Below, piece by piece: positions 8,583-17,721 of a DNA stretch of 64,000 nucleotides. The DNA is taken from NCBI RefSeq assembly GCF_000174015.1, contig NZ_ACFE01000002.1, forward strand, positions 226,430 to 290,429, given 5' to 3'. A program made the translations under genes and the position numbers. The notes below the pieces were generated by a model. It ran no database searches, was not told where the DNA came from, and saw nothing but the letters and a program-made list of their open reading frames with translations. Source of the DNA: Lancefieldella rimae ATCC 49626 (GTDB taxonomy: Bacteria > Actinomycetota > Coriobacteriia > Coriobacteriales > Atopobiaceae). Position 1 is the stretch's first letter, and every line of letters starts with the position of its first letter.

Positions 8583-10112
8583 GTGGAAGCTAACTCGGAA
8601 TATGCCGTCCAAATGCATGGCATTACGAAAGTGTTTGGCACGTTCAAGGCGCTTGATGGCGTTGACTTGGATGTACGTAAACAATCCGTCCATGCCATCC
8701 TGGGTGAAAACGGCGCAGGTAAGAGTACCTTGATGAACGTGCTCTACGGCCTCTATTCTGCGGACGAGGGAGAAGTCTTCCTCAATGGCAAGCATGTAGA
8801 CATCTCAAATCCAAATGATGCCATTGCACAGGGTATTGGCATGGTTCATCAGCACTTTATGCTGGTTGATAACTTTACGGTAACCGAGAATATCGTACTC
8901 GGCGATGAGGTCACGTCATTTGCGGGAGTTCTCGATCCAAAGAAGGCACGTGAGAAGGTTCTTGAGATCGTTAACGAGTACGGTTTTGACGTTGATCCGG
9001 ATGCAAAGATTGAAGACATCACGGTTGGTATGCAGCAGCGTGTTGAGATTCTAAAAGCGCTCTACCGTGGTGCCGATACGCTGATTCTTGATGAGCCAAC
9101 TGCGGTGCTGACTCCGCAAGAGATTGAGAAGCTCATTCAGATCATGCGAGATTTGGTGAGCAAAGGCAAAACCATCATTATTATTACGCACAAGCTGAAA
9201 GAGATTATGTCTTCGGCGGACGAGTGCACCATTATTCGTCGCGGTAAATACATGGGCACCGTTGACGTTTCAAAGACCAATGAAACGGAACTGGCGAATA
9301 AGATGGTCGGCCGCAATGTTAATTTGCACGTTGACAAGAAGCCCGCAAAGCCGGGGGAGGTACTGCTTTCCATCCGTGATCTTCACGTAAAGGATGAGCG
9401 TGGTATCGAGCAGGTCAACGGCCTTAATTTGGAAGTTCGCGCCGGTGAGATTGTAGGTCTTGCTGGTATTGACGGCAACGGTCAGCGTGAGCTTGCCGAT
9501 GCCATAAACGCTCTAGTAAAACCCGAGTCGGGCACCATTGCCATCCGCGGTGAAGAAATACAGGCTACAACGCCGCGCAATGTTATCAACCATTCGGTAG
9601 CAACAATCCCTTCGGATCGTCAGCGCTGGGGCTTGGTGCTGCCCTTCTCGGTAGCTGAAAATATGGTGCTTGAACGTCATGGCGAAGAGCGGTTTGGCAA
9701 AGGAATTTCTTTGGATTACGCCAAGGTGAATGAGTTTGCCAAAGAGCTTGTTGAAGAGTTTGACATTAGGCCGGCAGGTTGTTTTGATCACGCTGCAGGA
9801 GGTCTTTCCGGAGGCAATCAGCAGAAGGTTATTATTGCGCGTGAGGTGTCCGGTGAACCTGATGTACTCATTGCCATTCAGCCAACACGAGGCCTTGACG
9901 TGGGCGCCATCGAGTTTGTTCACAAGGCGCTTATTCGCGAGCGTGACCGCGGTGCAGCCATTTTGCTCATCTCGCTTGAACTTGATGAGGTTATGGACGT
10001 GTCGGATCGCATCGCCGTTATTTATGCGGGTCAGATTGTCGGAGAGTTTGAACAAGGTGCTATCACTGAGGAGCAGGCAGGCCTCCTCATGGCGGGAGGT
10101 GGTGCAGAGTGA
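8583..10112 (+). CDS. Nucleoside ABC transporter ATP-binding protein (double ABC)
   Basis: A 509-residue protein with two fused ABC domains, as in NupO/YufO/RbsA-like importers. The first half has Walker A GENGAGKST, a degenerate signature (ITVGMQQRVEILKAL) and Walker B LILDEPTAVLTPQE. The second half has a degenerate P-loop (GLAGIDGNGQRE), signature LSGGNQQKVIIARE and RGLDVGAIEF. The start is a GTG at 8583 preceded by AAGGAGGTG. It energises import through the two permeases that follow, and the downstream permease GTG overlaps its TGA. Confidence 0.96.
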   Translation: MEANSEYAVQMHGITKVFGTFKALDGVDLDVRKQSVHAILGENGAGKSTLMNVLYGLYSADEGEVFLNGKHVDISNPNDAIAQGIGMVHQHFMLVDNFTVTENIVLGDEVTSFAGVLDPKKAREKVLEIVNEYGFDVDPDAKIEDITVGMQQRVEILKALYRGADTLILDEPTAVLTPQEIEKLIQIMRDLVSKGKTIIIITHKLKEIMSSADECTIIRRGKYMGTVDVSKTNETELANKMVGRNVNLHVDKKPAKPGEVLLSIRDLHVKDERGIEQVNGLNLEVRAGEIVGLAGIDGNGQRELADAINALVKPESGTIAIRGEEIQATTPRNVINHSVATIPSDRQRWGLVLPFSVAENMVLERHGEERFGKGISLDYAKVNEFAKELVEEFDIRPAGCFDHAAGGLSGGNQQKVIIAREVSGEPDVLIAIQPTRGLDVGAIEFVHKALIRERDRGAAILLISLELDEVMDVSDRIAVIYAGQIVGEFEQGAITEEQAGLLMAGGGAE

Positions 10113-11302
10113 CTACTCTCACCAAAATAATGAGGAAGCCTATTACCTCAGCAATTGTGGCCATTTTATTTGGCTTCTTTGTGGCGACCATTGTTCTTGC
10201 GTCTGCAGGCTATGATCCGATTGAAGCTTTTGGTGCGCTTATCGACGGAATGATCGGTAAGCCAAAGTACATCGCAAACGTTATCATCAAGGCAACTCCG
10301 CTGCTCTTTACCGGTGTGGCTGTCGCCTTTGCATTTCGCGTGGGTCTGTTTAACATCGGTGCCGAGGGTCAATATGTTTTTGGTACCGTTTTTGCCACAA
10401 TCGTAGGCGTTCTTCTCGACCTTCCGCCGGTATTACAGATTCCCGTAGTACTTTTGGTTGGTATGCTTGCAGGAGCTGCTGCAGGTGCACTTGTGGGCTG
10501 GTTGAAAGCCAAATTTGGTATTCATGAGGTTATTACCAGCATCATGCTTAACTGGATCAGCCTTTACTTCAACAACTTTGTGGTGAACTCAGAGGCATTC
10601 CATAAGGCCAATTCCACCAAATCGCTTCCCATTAACCCATCCGGCTACACGATGCTCTTTACGGACATGAAATCAAGCTCGGATGGTCTTGCGGCGCTCA
10701 AAGACATTCCGGTAGTGGGAGATGCCATAGCGCGAACCGATGCCAACGTTGGTATTATCGTCGCCATAATCGCAGCTATTTTTATCGGATGGCTGCTCAT
10801 GCGCACAAAAGTTGGCTATGAGATGCGCGCCGTTGGCTTTAACCGCGATGCCGCTCAGTTTACCGGTATCAACGTTAAGCGCAATTTGGTGCTTTGTATG
10901 GCCATCTCCGGAGCGCTGTGCGGTGTTGCGGGCGCTCTGAATATCACAGGCCTGAACCCGCATAGCATTTCAGTGCTTGCGGCATTTGAAAATTACGGCT
11001 TTAACGGTCTGTCCGTTGCGTTTATTGCAGGTTGTTCGCCGGTTGGCTGCATCCCGGCATCTCTGCTCTTTGCAGGTCTTTTGTACGGAGGACAGTCGGT
11101 ACAGCAGGTTGTGGGTGCTCCGTCCGAAATCATCAGTATTATCATCGGCACCATCGTCTTCTTTATGGCACTTGGCGGCGTCATTCCGATGCTTGCCGAG
11201 TATCTTGACCGTCGCCGTGCTAAACAGGCAAAGCTTGCCGAAGGAACCGTTGGGGTCAATGCGGCAACCAATGATTCGGCTCAGGGGAAGGAGGCGAAGT
11301 AG
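10109..11302 (+). CDS. Nucleoside ABC transporter permease, first subunit
   Basis: A 397-residue membrane permease of the BPD_transp_2 type (branched-chain amino acid/ribose/nucleoside class) with about ten hydrophobic segments. The conserved region FNIGAEGQYVFG lies after the third segment, and GFNRDAAQFTGINVKRN forms the cytoplasmic ATPase-contact loop. The GTG start overlaps the ATPase stop by four bases (GTGA), indicating coupled translation. The C-terminal 25 residues are polar and low in complexity. With the next gene it forms the heteromeric channel. Confidence 0.94.
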   Translation: MTTLTKIMRKPITSAIVAILFGFFVATIVLASAGYDPIEAFGALIDGMIGKPKYIANVIIKATPLLFTGVAVAFAFRVGLFNIGAEGQYVFGTVFATIVGVLLDLPPVLQIPVVLLVGMLAGAAAGALVGWLKAKFGIHEVITSIMLNWISLYFNNFVVNSEAFHKANSTKSLPINPSGYTMLFTDMKSSSDGLAALKDIPVVGDAIARTDANVGIIVAIIAAIFIGWLLMRTKVGYEMRAVGFNRDAAQFTGINVKRNLVLCMAISGALCGVAGALNITGLNPHSISVLAAFENYGFNGLSVAFIAGCSPVGCIPASLLFAGLLYGGQSVQQVVGAPSEIISIIIGTIVFFMALGGVIPMLAEYLDRRRAKQAKLAEGTVGVNAATNDSAQGKEAK

Positions 11303-11304
11303 AG

Positions 11305-12240
11305 ATGGATATGACTGCTTTAATTAAGATCCTCGTGCTGCTGGTTGGCGGCACGCTCATGTACTCTACTCCGCTGGTATTCGGTGCGTTAGGTGGAGTT
11401 CTTTCCGAGCGTTCGGGCGTCGTGAACATTGGTATTGAAGGCATGATGAACGTTGGTGCCTTTGCCGGTGTTGCTGGCAGCTACCTTACGGGAAGCCCAT
11501 GGGTGGGCCTCCTCTGCGCGGGTATTGCCGGTGGCTTGGTTGCCCTGTTGCATGCGATTGCTTCCATTACCTTTAATGCGGACCAGACGGTTTCCGGCGT
11601 TGCCATCAACCTGTTGGCTCCCGGTATTGCGCTGTTTGCCTGTGGCCATCTGTTTGAAGGTGCAAAGCAAACGCCGGCCGTAAATACGCTTCCCAAGTTG
11701 TTTGGTAACGGTGCCTTTAATGACACGCTCTTCTCGGCCTTGAATGTGGACATTACGGTACTTCTCGCGCTTATTACCTCGGCTGTCGTATGGTTTGTGC
11801 TGTACCGTACCAAATGGGGCCTGCGCATTCGTTCCGTTGGCGAGCATCCTCATGCGTCCGAGACGCTTGGCATTGGCGTTCGCCGCACACGCTACGTCTG
11901 CGTAATCATCTCTGGTATTCTTGCCGGTTTTGGTGGCGCATCCGTAACGCTGGCAATTATTTCCCAGTACACACAGACGGCCATTTCCGGCCAGGGCTTT
12001 ATCGCGCTTGCCGCGGTTATCTTTGGTAAGTGGAAGCCGCAGGGAGCTTACGGCGCATGCCTGCTCTTTGGCTTTACGCAGGAGCTGGCTATTCTTCTGG
12101 GAGGAGGAGCTACGCCCATTCCGTCCGAGATCATCTCGATGCTTCCGTACATCATTACGATCATCACGCTCATACTCTTTGTGGGCAGGTCGGTAGCTCC
12201 AAAGGCTGACGGCGTTCCGTATGTTAAGGGAAGCCGATAA
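11305..12240 (+). CDS. Nucleoside ABC transporter permease, second subunit
   Basis: A 311-residue permease of the same family as the preceding one. The segment GALGGVLSERSGVVNIGIEGMM is the family signature, and RSVGEHPHASETLGIGVRR is the ATPase-coupling loop. It starts two bases after the preceding stop, with GGGGAAGGAGGCG just upstream. It ends one base before the cytidine deaminase ATG, so transporter and catabolic enzymes form one transcript. Confidence 0.95.
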   Translation: MDMTALIKILVLLVGGTLMYSTPLVFGALGGVLSERSGVVNIGIEGMMNVGAFAGVAGSYLTGSPWVGLLCAGIAGGLVALLHAIASITFNADQTVSGVAINLLAPGIALFACGHLFEGAKQTPAVNTLPKLFGNGAFNDTLFSALNVDITVLLALITSAVVWFVLYRTKWGLRIRSVGEHPHASETLGIGVRRTRYVCVIISGILAGFGGASVTLAIISQYTQTAISGQGFIALAAVIFGKWKPQGAYGACLLFGFTQELAILLGGGATPIPSEIISMLPYIITIITLILFVGRSVAPKADGVPYVKGSR

Positions 12241-12241
12241 G

Positions 12242-12760
12242 ATGGCTGCTGATTTTACGTTTAACGAGATGCCGGAGGCTCAGGTTCTCGTAGAGCTTGC
12301 AGTGAAAGCTCGCGAGAAGGCCTATGTGCCGTATTCTCATTTTGCAGTGGGAGCCGCTCTGCTCTGTGCCGACGGCTCCGTCTACGGTGGTGCAAACCTT
12401 GAAAATGCCGCATACACACCGACAAACTGTGCCGAAAGAACCGCGTTTTTCCGAGCCGTTTTTGAGGGCCAGAGGAATTTCTCTGCGATTGCCGTGGTTG
12501 GTGGACCTGAAGGACGTCCGGTGAGTGAGTGGTGCACACCGTGCGGTGTGTGCCGCCAGGTAATTCGTGAGTGGTGTGCCCCTGATACGTTCCGGGTGAT
12601 TTTGGGTCGTGTTGGTTCAAAGCCACGCGAGTTTTTGCTTCGTGAGATTTTGCCCATGGGATTTGGTCCTGAAGATTTAGGAGAAAGCGGTCCTTCGGGT
12701 AAGGCGGGTGGCGACTTCGTTGAGCGTGGAGACGCTCCAAGCGGTAAGTGTAACCATTAG
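12242..12760 (+). CDS. cdd: Cytidine deaminase with C-terminal extension
   Basis: Deaminates cytidine and deoxycytidine to the uridines used by the next enzyme. Zinc-site motifs are NAAYTPTNCAERTAFF (CAE) and PCGVCRQV (PCxxC). At 172 residues it is about 35-40 longer than the usual homotetrameric Cdd; the extra C-terminal tail (from about residue 138, rich in Gly, Ser and Asp) has no recognisable motif. The ATG follows the permease stop by one base. The tail reads in normal codon usage, so it is not obviously a frameshift artefact. Confidence 0.93.
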   Translation: MAADFTFNEMPEAQVLVELAVKAREKAYVPYSHFAVGAALLCADGSVYGGANLENAAYTPTNCAERTAFFRAVFEGQRNFSAIAVVGGPEGRPVSEWCTPCGVCRQVIREWCAPDTFRVILGRVGSKPREFLLREILPMGFGPEDLGESGPSGKAGGDFVERGDAPSGKCNH

Positions 12761-12782
12761 CGAATGTAGGTACGAGTGAACG

Positions 12783-12814
12783 CACCCACTGGTGGACGCA
12801 ACCACCGGTGGGTG
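12783..12814 (+). other. Intra-operon hairpin between cdd and pdp
   Basis: Arms CACCCACTGGTGG and CCACCGGTGGGTG make a 13-base stem with one T-G wobble around a 6-base loop. There is no T-run. It lies 25 bases before the pdp start and may be an mRNA processing or stability element. Confidence 0.6.
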
Positions 12815-12838
12815 TCGTTAGTAGAAAGGACACATCTT

Positions 12839-14164
12839 ATGCGCATGTATGACGTAATTGAGAAGAAACGTGACGGTGGCGAGCTTACCGATGAAGAGAT
12901 TGATTTTTTCATCTCCGGGTACGTATCCGGTGAGATTCCCGACTATCAGGCATCCGCGCTGGCAATGGCCATCTTTTATGAGGGTATGACGCCGCGTGAG
13001 ACCGCCAAGCTTACCATGGCCATGGCCGAGTCGGGCGATATGATGGATCTCTCGGCCATTCCCGGCATCAAAGTCGACAAGCATTCAACCGGCGGTGTTG
13101 GCGATAAGACCACGCTGGTCGTTGCTCCGATCGTGGCATCACTTGGTGTAAAAGTTGCCAAGATGAGCGGTCGCGGTTTGGGTCATACGGGCGGAACGCT
13201 GGACAAACTTGAGTCCATCCCCGGGCTTTCCGTTGAGATTTCCGAACCTGATTTCTTCAAACAGGTCAGTGAGATCGGTGTTGCGGTAGCCGGACAAACA
13301 GGAAATCTGGTACCGGCGGACAAAAAACTGTACGCACTGCGTGACGTAACTGCCACGGTTGACAGTGTCCCCCTCATTGCATCATCCATCATGTCGAAGA
13401 AAATTGCCTCAGGTTCAAATTGCATTCTTTTGGATGTTAAATGCGGTTCCGGTGCCTTTATGAAGACGGTGGACTCGGCTGTCGAGCTTGCTCAGGCCAT
13501 GGTTTCCATCGGCGAGCATGTAGGCCGTACAACTGCCGCTTTGATTACCGGTATGGATCGTCCGCTGGGCAAAAATATTGGCAATGCGTTGGAGGTTGCT
13601 GAGGCTGTAGCCACCCTTCGCGGTGAAGGTCCCGAGGATTTGACCGCTGTCTGTGTTGAGCTTGCTGCCAATATGTTGAACCTTGCGGGTAAGGGAAGCG
13701 TTGAGGAATGCCGAGACTTGGCCCGTGGCCAGATTGCCAACGGTGAGGGTTTGGCCAAGCTTGCAGACATGGTCGCTGCCCAAGGCGGAGACGCCGCGGT
13801 TATCCGGGATACTTCAAAGTTTGATACGGCTCCGTTCCGTCGTGAGGTTTTGGCGGAAGAGTCCGGATACATGAGCGCCATGAATGCTGAGCGCGTGGGC
13901 ATTGCATCCGTAGCACTTGGTGCCGGCCGTGAGAAAAAGGGCGATCCCATTGATATGGCAGCCGGTATTATCCTTGAGCGCAAGACCGGGGATTATGTCG
14001 AGAAGGGAGAAGTGCTTGCAACGCTTCTGACTTCTGACGAGAAGCGCTTGGATGACGGTGAGCGTATTTTCCGCGAAGCGCTTTCGTTTGGACCAGAGCA
14101 GCCTTCACTTGAGCCTCTCTTCTTTGCTCGGGTTTCTCGCGACGGTGTGGAGAAGCTGGGATAA
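12839..14164 (+). CDS. pdp: Pyrimidine-nucleoside phosphorylase
   Basis: A 441-residue nucleoside phosphorylase II family enzyme that converts uridine and thymidine (and deoxyuridine) to base plus (deoxy)ribose-1-phosphate. The phosphate-binding signature MSGRGLGHTGGTLDKLESIPG and the VDKHSTGGVGDK loop are intact. The start at 12839 has GAAAGGACAC upstream; a 21-codon longer frame overlaps the hairpin and is rejected. It is the last gene of the transporter-cdd-pdp unit and hands sugar-1-P to DeoB. It might equally be called DeoA from sequence alone. Confidence 0.94.
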   Translation: MRMYDVIEKKRDGGELTDEEIDFFISGYVSGEIPDYQASALAMAIFYEGMTPRETAKLTMAMAESGDMMDLSAIPGIKVDKHSTGGVGDKTTLVVAPIVASLGVKVAKMSGRGLGHTGGTLDKLESIPGLSVEISEPDFFKQVSEIGVAVAGQTGNLVPADKKLYALRDVTATVDSVPLIASSIMSKKIASGSNCILLDVKCGSGAFMKTVDSAVELAQAMVSIGEHVGRTTAALITGMDRPLGKNIGNALEVAEAVATLRGEGPEDLTAVCVELAANMLNLAGKGSVEECRDLARGQIANGEGLAKLADMVAAQGGDAAVIRDTSKFDTAPFRREVLAEESGYMSAMNAERVGIASVALGAGREKKGDPIDMAAGIILERKTGDYVEKGEVLATLLTSDEKRLDDGERIFREALSFGPEQPSLEPLFFARVSRDGVEKLG

Positions 14165-14213
14165 ATTTTTTATATATGCATGATTCCATGCTGTGAAATT
14201 GCATCGATATGAG

Positions 14214-14244
14214 CGGCATCTCTTACCGGAGGGGTGCCGTTTTT
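14214..14244 (+). terminator. Terminator of the nucleoside operon
   Basis: CGGCATCTC pairs with GGGGTGCCG (wobbles included) and is followed by TTTTT, 50 bases after the pdp stop. Confidence 0.8.
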
Positions 14245-14360
14245 GATGAAAACCCGTTACATTAAGCGGTCAAAAACGGTCAAATTACTTTGGTACGCTC
14301 AAAGTGGTTATCGGAGTCAGCCTGTGCCGGCAGCATCTCCTGAGGAAGGAGGTGAAGTCC

Positions 14361-14453
14361 ATGGAAATACTCTTCTTGCTTTTGGAGCTGGCAGCAAAGC
14401 TGGCAACTATAGATGATACGACGCAGCTTGGAAAGCAAGCCTTTTCTTCATGA
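14361..14453 (+). CDS. Possible 30-residue peptide with a strong ribosome site
   Basis: ATG at 14361 is preceded six bases upstream by AGGAGGTGA, about as strong a Shine-Dalgarno as any in the window. The frame encodes 30 residues starting MEILFLLLELAAKLATIDD, an amphipathic Leu/Ala-rich helix with a polar tail, then stops. It lies in the 509-base gap before the phosphoketolase gene. It could be a regulatory leader peptide, a small membrane-active peptide or a chance match. I know no family for it. Confidence 0.35.
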   Translation: MEILFLLLELAAKLATIDDTTQLGKQAFSS

Positions 14454-14586
14454 GATTTCGATACATTATAAAAACTGACAGATAGATGCTATATAAAGTA
14501 TGCGGCAAATGAGACATACCTTCCGGCGTGAGCAAAACTTTGGAATCAAGCAAGAATTCTTGAGAAAACCAAAATTCTCAAAATGA

Positions 14587-14598
14587 TAAAACGTTTTA
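14587..14598. promoter_or_regulatory. CG-centred palindrome upstream of phosphoketolase
   Basis: TAAAACGTTTTA is a perfect 12-base palindrome 75 bases before the xfp start, sharing its AAAACGTTTT core with the site before deoC. It is a candidate catabolite-response or LacI-family operator. A TATATAAAGTAT stretch near 14490 could be part of a promoter. Confidence 0.45.
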
Positions 14599-14673
14599 CC
14601 ACTTACACTGGGAGAAGAACATAAAAGAGGAGCGTTTGTGTTGCGTCATGCAGCACTACGTAAAGGAGGAATA

Positions 14674-17148
14674 ATGGCTCAGCCTGTTATCGGTACACCT
14701 TGGCAAAGGCTCAATCAGCCTGTCTCTGAGGATGAACTTTCCGGTGTCGACAAGTACTGGCGCACGGCAAACTATCTTTCCATTGGCCAGATTTATCTAC
14801 GCAGCAACCCTCTCATGAAGGAAGGATTTAACCGGGAAGACGTCAAGCACCGACTGGTAGGACACTGGGGAACGACACCTGGCTTGAATTTCCTGTTTGG
14901 CCACGTTAATCGCTTTATCCACGATCACAATCAGAACACCATTTTTCTTATGGGACCCGGTCATGGCGGACCGGCCGGCACGGCTCAGTCGCTGCTTGAT
15001 GGCACGTATCGCGAAACCTATCCGTTCATCACCAACGATGAGGCGGGTCTCCAGAAGTTCTTCCGCCGTTTCTCTTATCCCGGCGGCATTCCTTCTCACT
15101 ACGCCCCCGAAACTCCCGGATCCATCCATGAGGGCGGCGAGCTTGGCTATACGCTGTCTCATGCCTATGGTGCGGTTCTCGACAATCCGTCGCTTTTGGC
15201 CGTTGCTGTAGTGGGCGACGGTGAGTCTGAGACAGGACCTCTTGCCACCAGTTGGCAGACGAACAAGTTTATGGATCCGCTTACCGATGGTATTGTGTTG
15301 CCGATTCTTCACCTGAACGGTTATAAGATTGCCAATCCAACCATTCTTTCACGCATTTCCGACGGAGAGCGTGACGAGTTCTTCCGCGGTATGGGATATC
15401 ATCCCTATACCTTTGTTGCCGGGTTCGATAACGAGGATCATGCGTCCATCCATCGCCGTTTTGCCGCACTTTTCGAGGCGGTCTTTGACGAGATTTGCTC
15501 CATCAAAAGTCGCGCCGCTGCAGGCGATGCGTCCCGCCCGTACTATCCGATGATCATTTTCCGTACGCCCAAGGGTTGGACGTGTCCGCCTTATATCGAT
15601 GGCAAGAAGACCGAGGGCTCATGGCGTGCGCACCAGGTGCCTCTGGCGTCTGCCCGTGATACCGAGGCTCACTTCCAGATTCTGCGCGATTGGCTTGAGT
15701 CATACAGGCCTGAACAGCTCTTTGACGAGGACGGCGCCATTCGTCCTGAGGTTACGTCCTTCATGCCTGCCGGTGAGCTTCGCCTGGGCGCCAATCCCAA
15801 CGCCAATGGCGGCCTTCTTCGCCAGTCGCTTGACCTGCCCGATGCTCGCGAGTATGAGATCCCCGTGGGCGAGAAGGGCCACGGCTTTGGAGCTACCGAG
15901 GCAACCCGCGTACTTGGTGAGTACACGGCCGATCTTATCAACAAGAACCGCTCTGACTTCCGCATTTTTGGTCCGGACGAGACGGCATCAAACCGCCTGC
16001 AGCCCTCTTTCCAAGTGACGGACAAGCAGTGGTTTGGCGGCTTTAACGATGACTTTGAAAATGACGAGCACATTTCGCCTGTAGGCAACGTCATCGAACA
16101 GCTTTCCGAGCATCAATGCGAAGGTCTGCTCGAAGGCTACGTGCTGACCGGTCGTTATGGTATCTGGTCCAGCTACGAGTCATTCGTACACATTGTGGAC
16201 TCCATGATTAACCAGCACGCAAAGTGGCTTGAGGCAACGGTCCGCCATATCCCTTGGCGCAAACCCATCTCAGCCGTCAACGTATTGCTTTCCAGCCACG
16301 TGTGGCGACAGGATCACAACGGTTTCTCTCACCAGGATCCGGGCTTTGTCGATGTTTTGCTCAACAAGTGCTACAACAATGACCACGTGGTAAACATCTA
16401 TTACCCAGCCGACGCCAATCTTCTGTTGGCCGTGGGCGAGAAGGCTTACACCTCCACTAACTGCATCAACGCTATTTTCGCAGGCAAGCAGCCCGCGCCA
16501 ACATGGGTTACCCTTGATGAGGCGCGAGAAGAACTCAAGCGCGGAGCCGTTGAGTGGAAATGGGCTTCTAATGTATCTGAAGGGGAAGACTACGATATCG
16601 TCCTTGCATCCTGCGGCGACGTGCCTACCATGGAGCTCCTTGCAGCCCTTGATATGCTGAGCAAACTGGGCATTAAGGCTCGCTTTGTCAATGTGCTTGA
16701 ACTTCTCAAGATCCAGAATGCGGAGGAGAACGACCAAGCGCTTTCCGATGAGGAGTTCACCAAGCTCTTCTCGGCAGATAAGCCTGTACTCTTTGCATTC
16801 CATGCGTATGCAGGCACCATCCATCGTTTGATTTGGAACCGTCCGAACCACGACAACTTCAAGGTTCACGGATATGAAGAGCAGGGTTCTACGACTACGC
16901 CGTATGACATGCTCCGCCTGAACCATATGGATCGCTGGGCGCTGGCAGCCGATGCGCTGCGCATGATTGATGCGGACAAGTGGTCCGAGCAGATTGTTGA
17001 GTGGGAACAGTTCCGTACCGACGCATTTAACTTTGCCGTCGAGAAGGGCTACGATCACCCGGCGTTTACCGATTGGGTGTGGCCGGATGCGTCGGATGCC
17101 GGCGAATCGCTTTCGGCAACCAAGGCAACGGGCGGCGACAACGAGTAG
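14674..17148 (+). CDS. xfp: Xylulose-5-phosphate/fructose-6-phosphate phosphoketolase
   Basis: An 824-residue thiamine-diphosphate enzyme that cleaves xylulose-5-P (or fructose-6-P) with phosphate to acetyl-phosphate and glyceraldehyde-3-P (or erythrose-4-P). Diagnostic stretches are [22 protein letters not shown], the ThDP motif [14 protein letters not shown] (residues about 180-210) and [12 protein letters not shown]. Full length for the family. AGGAGG precedes the ATG at 14674. It is monocistronic between two terminators. Downstream of nucleoside catabolism it would give acetyl-P and ATP from pentose-5-phosphates. Confidence 0.97.
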   Translation: MAQPVIGTPWQRLNQPVSEDELSGVDKYWRTANYLSIGQIYLRSNPLMKEGFNREDVKHRLVGHWGTTPGLNFLFGHVNRFIHDHNQNTIFLMGPGHGGPAGTAQSLLDGTYRETYPFITNDEAGLQKFFRRFSYPGGIPSHYAPETPGSIHEGGELGYTLSHAYGAVLDNPSLLAVAVVGDGESETGPLATSWQTNKFMDPLTDGIVLPILHLNGYKIANPTILSRISDGERDEFFRGMGYHPYTFVAGFDNEDHASIHRRFAALFEAVFDEICSIKSRAAAGDASRPYYPMIIFRTPKGWTCPPYIDGKKTEGSWRAHQVPLASARDTEAHFQILRDWLESYRPEQLFDEDGAIRPEVTSFMPAGELRLGANPNANGGLLRQSLDLPDAREYEIPVGEKGHGFGATEATRVLGEYTADLINKNRSDFRIFGPDETASNRLQPSFQVTDKQWFGGFNDDFENDEHISPVGNVIEQLSEHQCEGLLEGYVLTGRYGIWSSYESFVHIVDSMINQHAKWLEATVRHIPWRKPISAVNVLLSSHVWRQDHNGFSHQDPGFVDVLLNKCYNNDHVVNIYYPADANLLLAVGEKAYTSTNCINAIFAGKQPAPTWVTLDEAREELKRGAVEWKWASNVSEGEDYDIVLASCGDVPTMELLAALDMLSKLGIKARFVNVLELLKIQNAEENDQALSDEEFTKLFSADKPVLFAFHAYAGTIHRLIWNRPNHDNFKVHGYEEQGSTTTPYDMLRLNHMDRWALAADALRMIDADKWSEQIVEWEQFRTDAFNFAVEKGYDHPAFTDWVWPDASDAGESLSATKATGGDNE

Positions 17149-17184
17149 TGACGGATAGATAAGTAAACCAAAGAATTGCTATAG

Positions 17185-17224
17185 AAAAATAGCATGCTCC
17201 TAAGATGGAACATGCTATTTTTTG
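17185..17224 (+). terminator. Terminator after phosphoketolase
   Basis: AAAATAGCATG and CATGCTATTTTTT form an 11-base stem with a T-run, 37 bases after the stop codon. Confidence 0.88.
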
Positions 17225-17274
17225 ATTTTTGTGTGAGATGCTGAGGCTCTTTGATTACTTTAGTGCTGGTAAGA

Positions 17275-17481
17275 CAGTGCTGCCGAAAAAACGCCAAGTT
17301 GGATCGTCATAATGGCGCTGCCAAAAATGCGCCAAGTTGGAAATGCCGGAACAGCGCTGCCAAACTTGCAGCAAATTGGGCACGATTAACCATACTTGCA
17401 GCAAGTATGGTTAATATATACCAAACTTGCAGTAAGTATGGCAATCCAAGCCATACTTGGCGCATTTCTGGCAGCGCTAGG
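17275..17481. repeat. Nested direct and inverted repeat cluster
   Basis: Three related units GCTGCCAAAAATGCGCCAAG (variants at about 17279, 17318 and 17357) recur at 39-base spacing, followed by a perfect palindrome with 14-base arms (TTAACCATACTTGC, centre A, 17386-17414). A related AACTTGCAGTAAGTATGG copy follows, and then an inverted copy of the first unit at about 17457-17479. The outer units make a roughly 23-base inverted repeat with one mismatch. The rest of the 573-base gap 17149-17721 shows no gene. This resembles an extragenic palindromic or miniature mobile element. Confidence 0.8.
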
Positions 17482-17721
17482 CAGTATGATTATGCCCGCA
17501 AGACCTTCTCGCTTTATTGTCGGATCGTTGAAATTGCGTATCAACGGCTGTCTGCAAATCCGCAGGCAGTTGTTCTGCTTCAAGGCTTTATCCTGTTAAG
17601 CGCGAGCAACACGCGAAACATAAAAACTACCTGTTATGCAAGTAGTGTCGGTTTCCGTATGCAATATTTCTCAGAGTGTGCAATAATGCTCACCGTGTGA
17701 AATAACGAGTGAAAGGCACGT

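Noticed and set aside
17275..17481. Possible CRISPR array
   Set aside because: Only three loosely similar direct units with short, similar spacers and large palindromes; no cas genes nearby.
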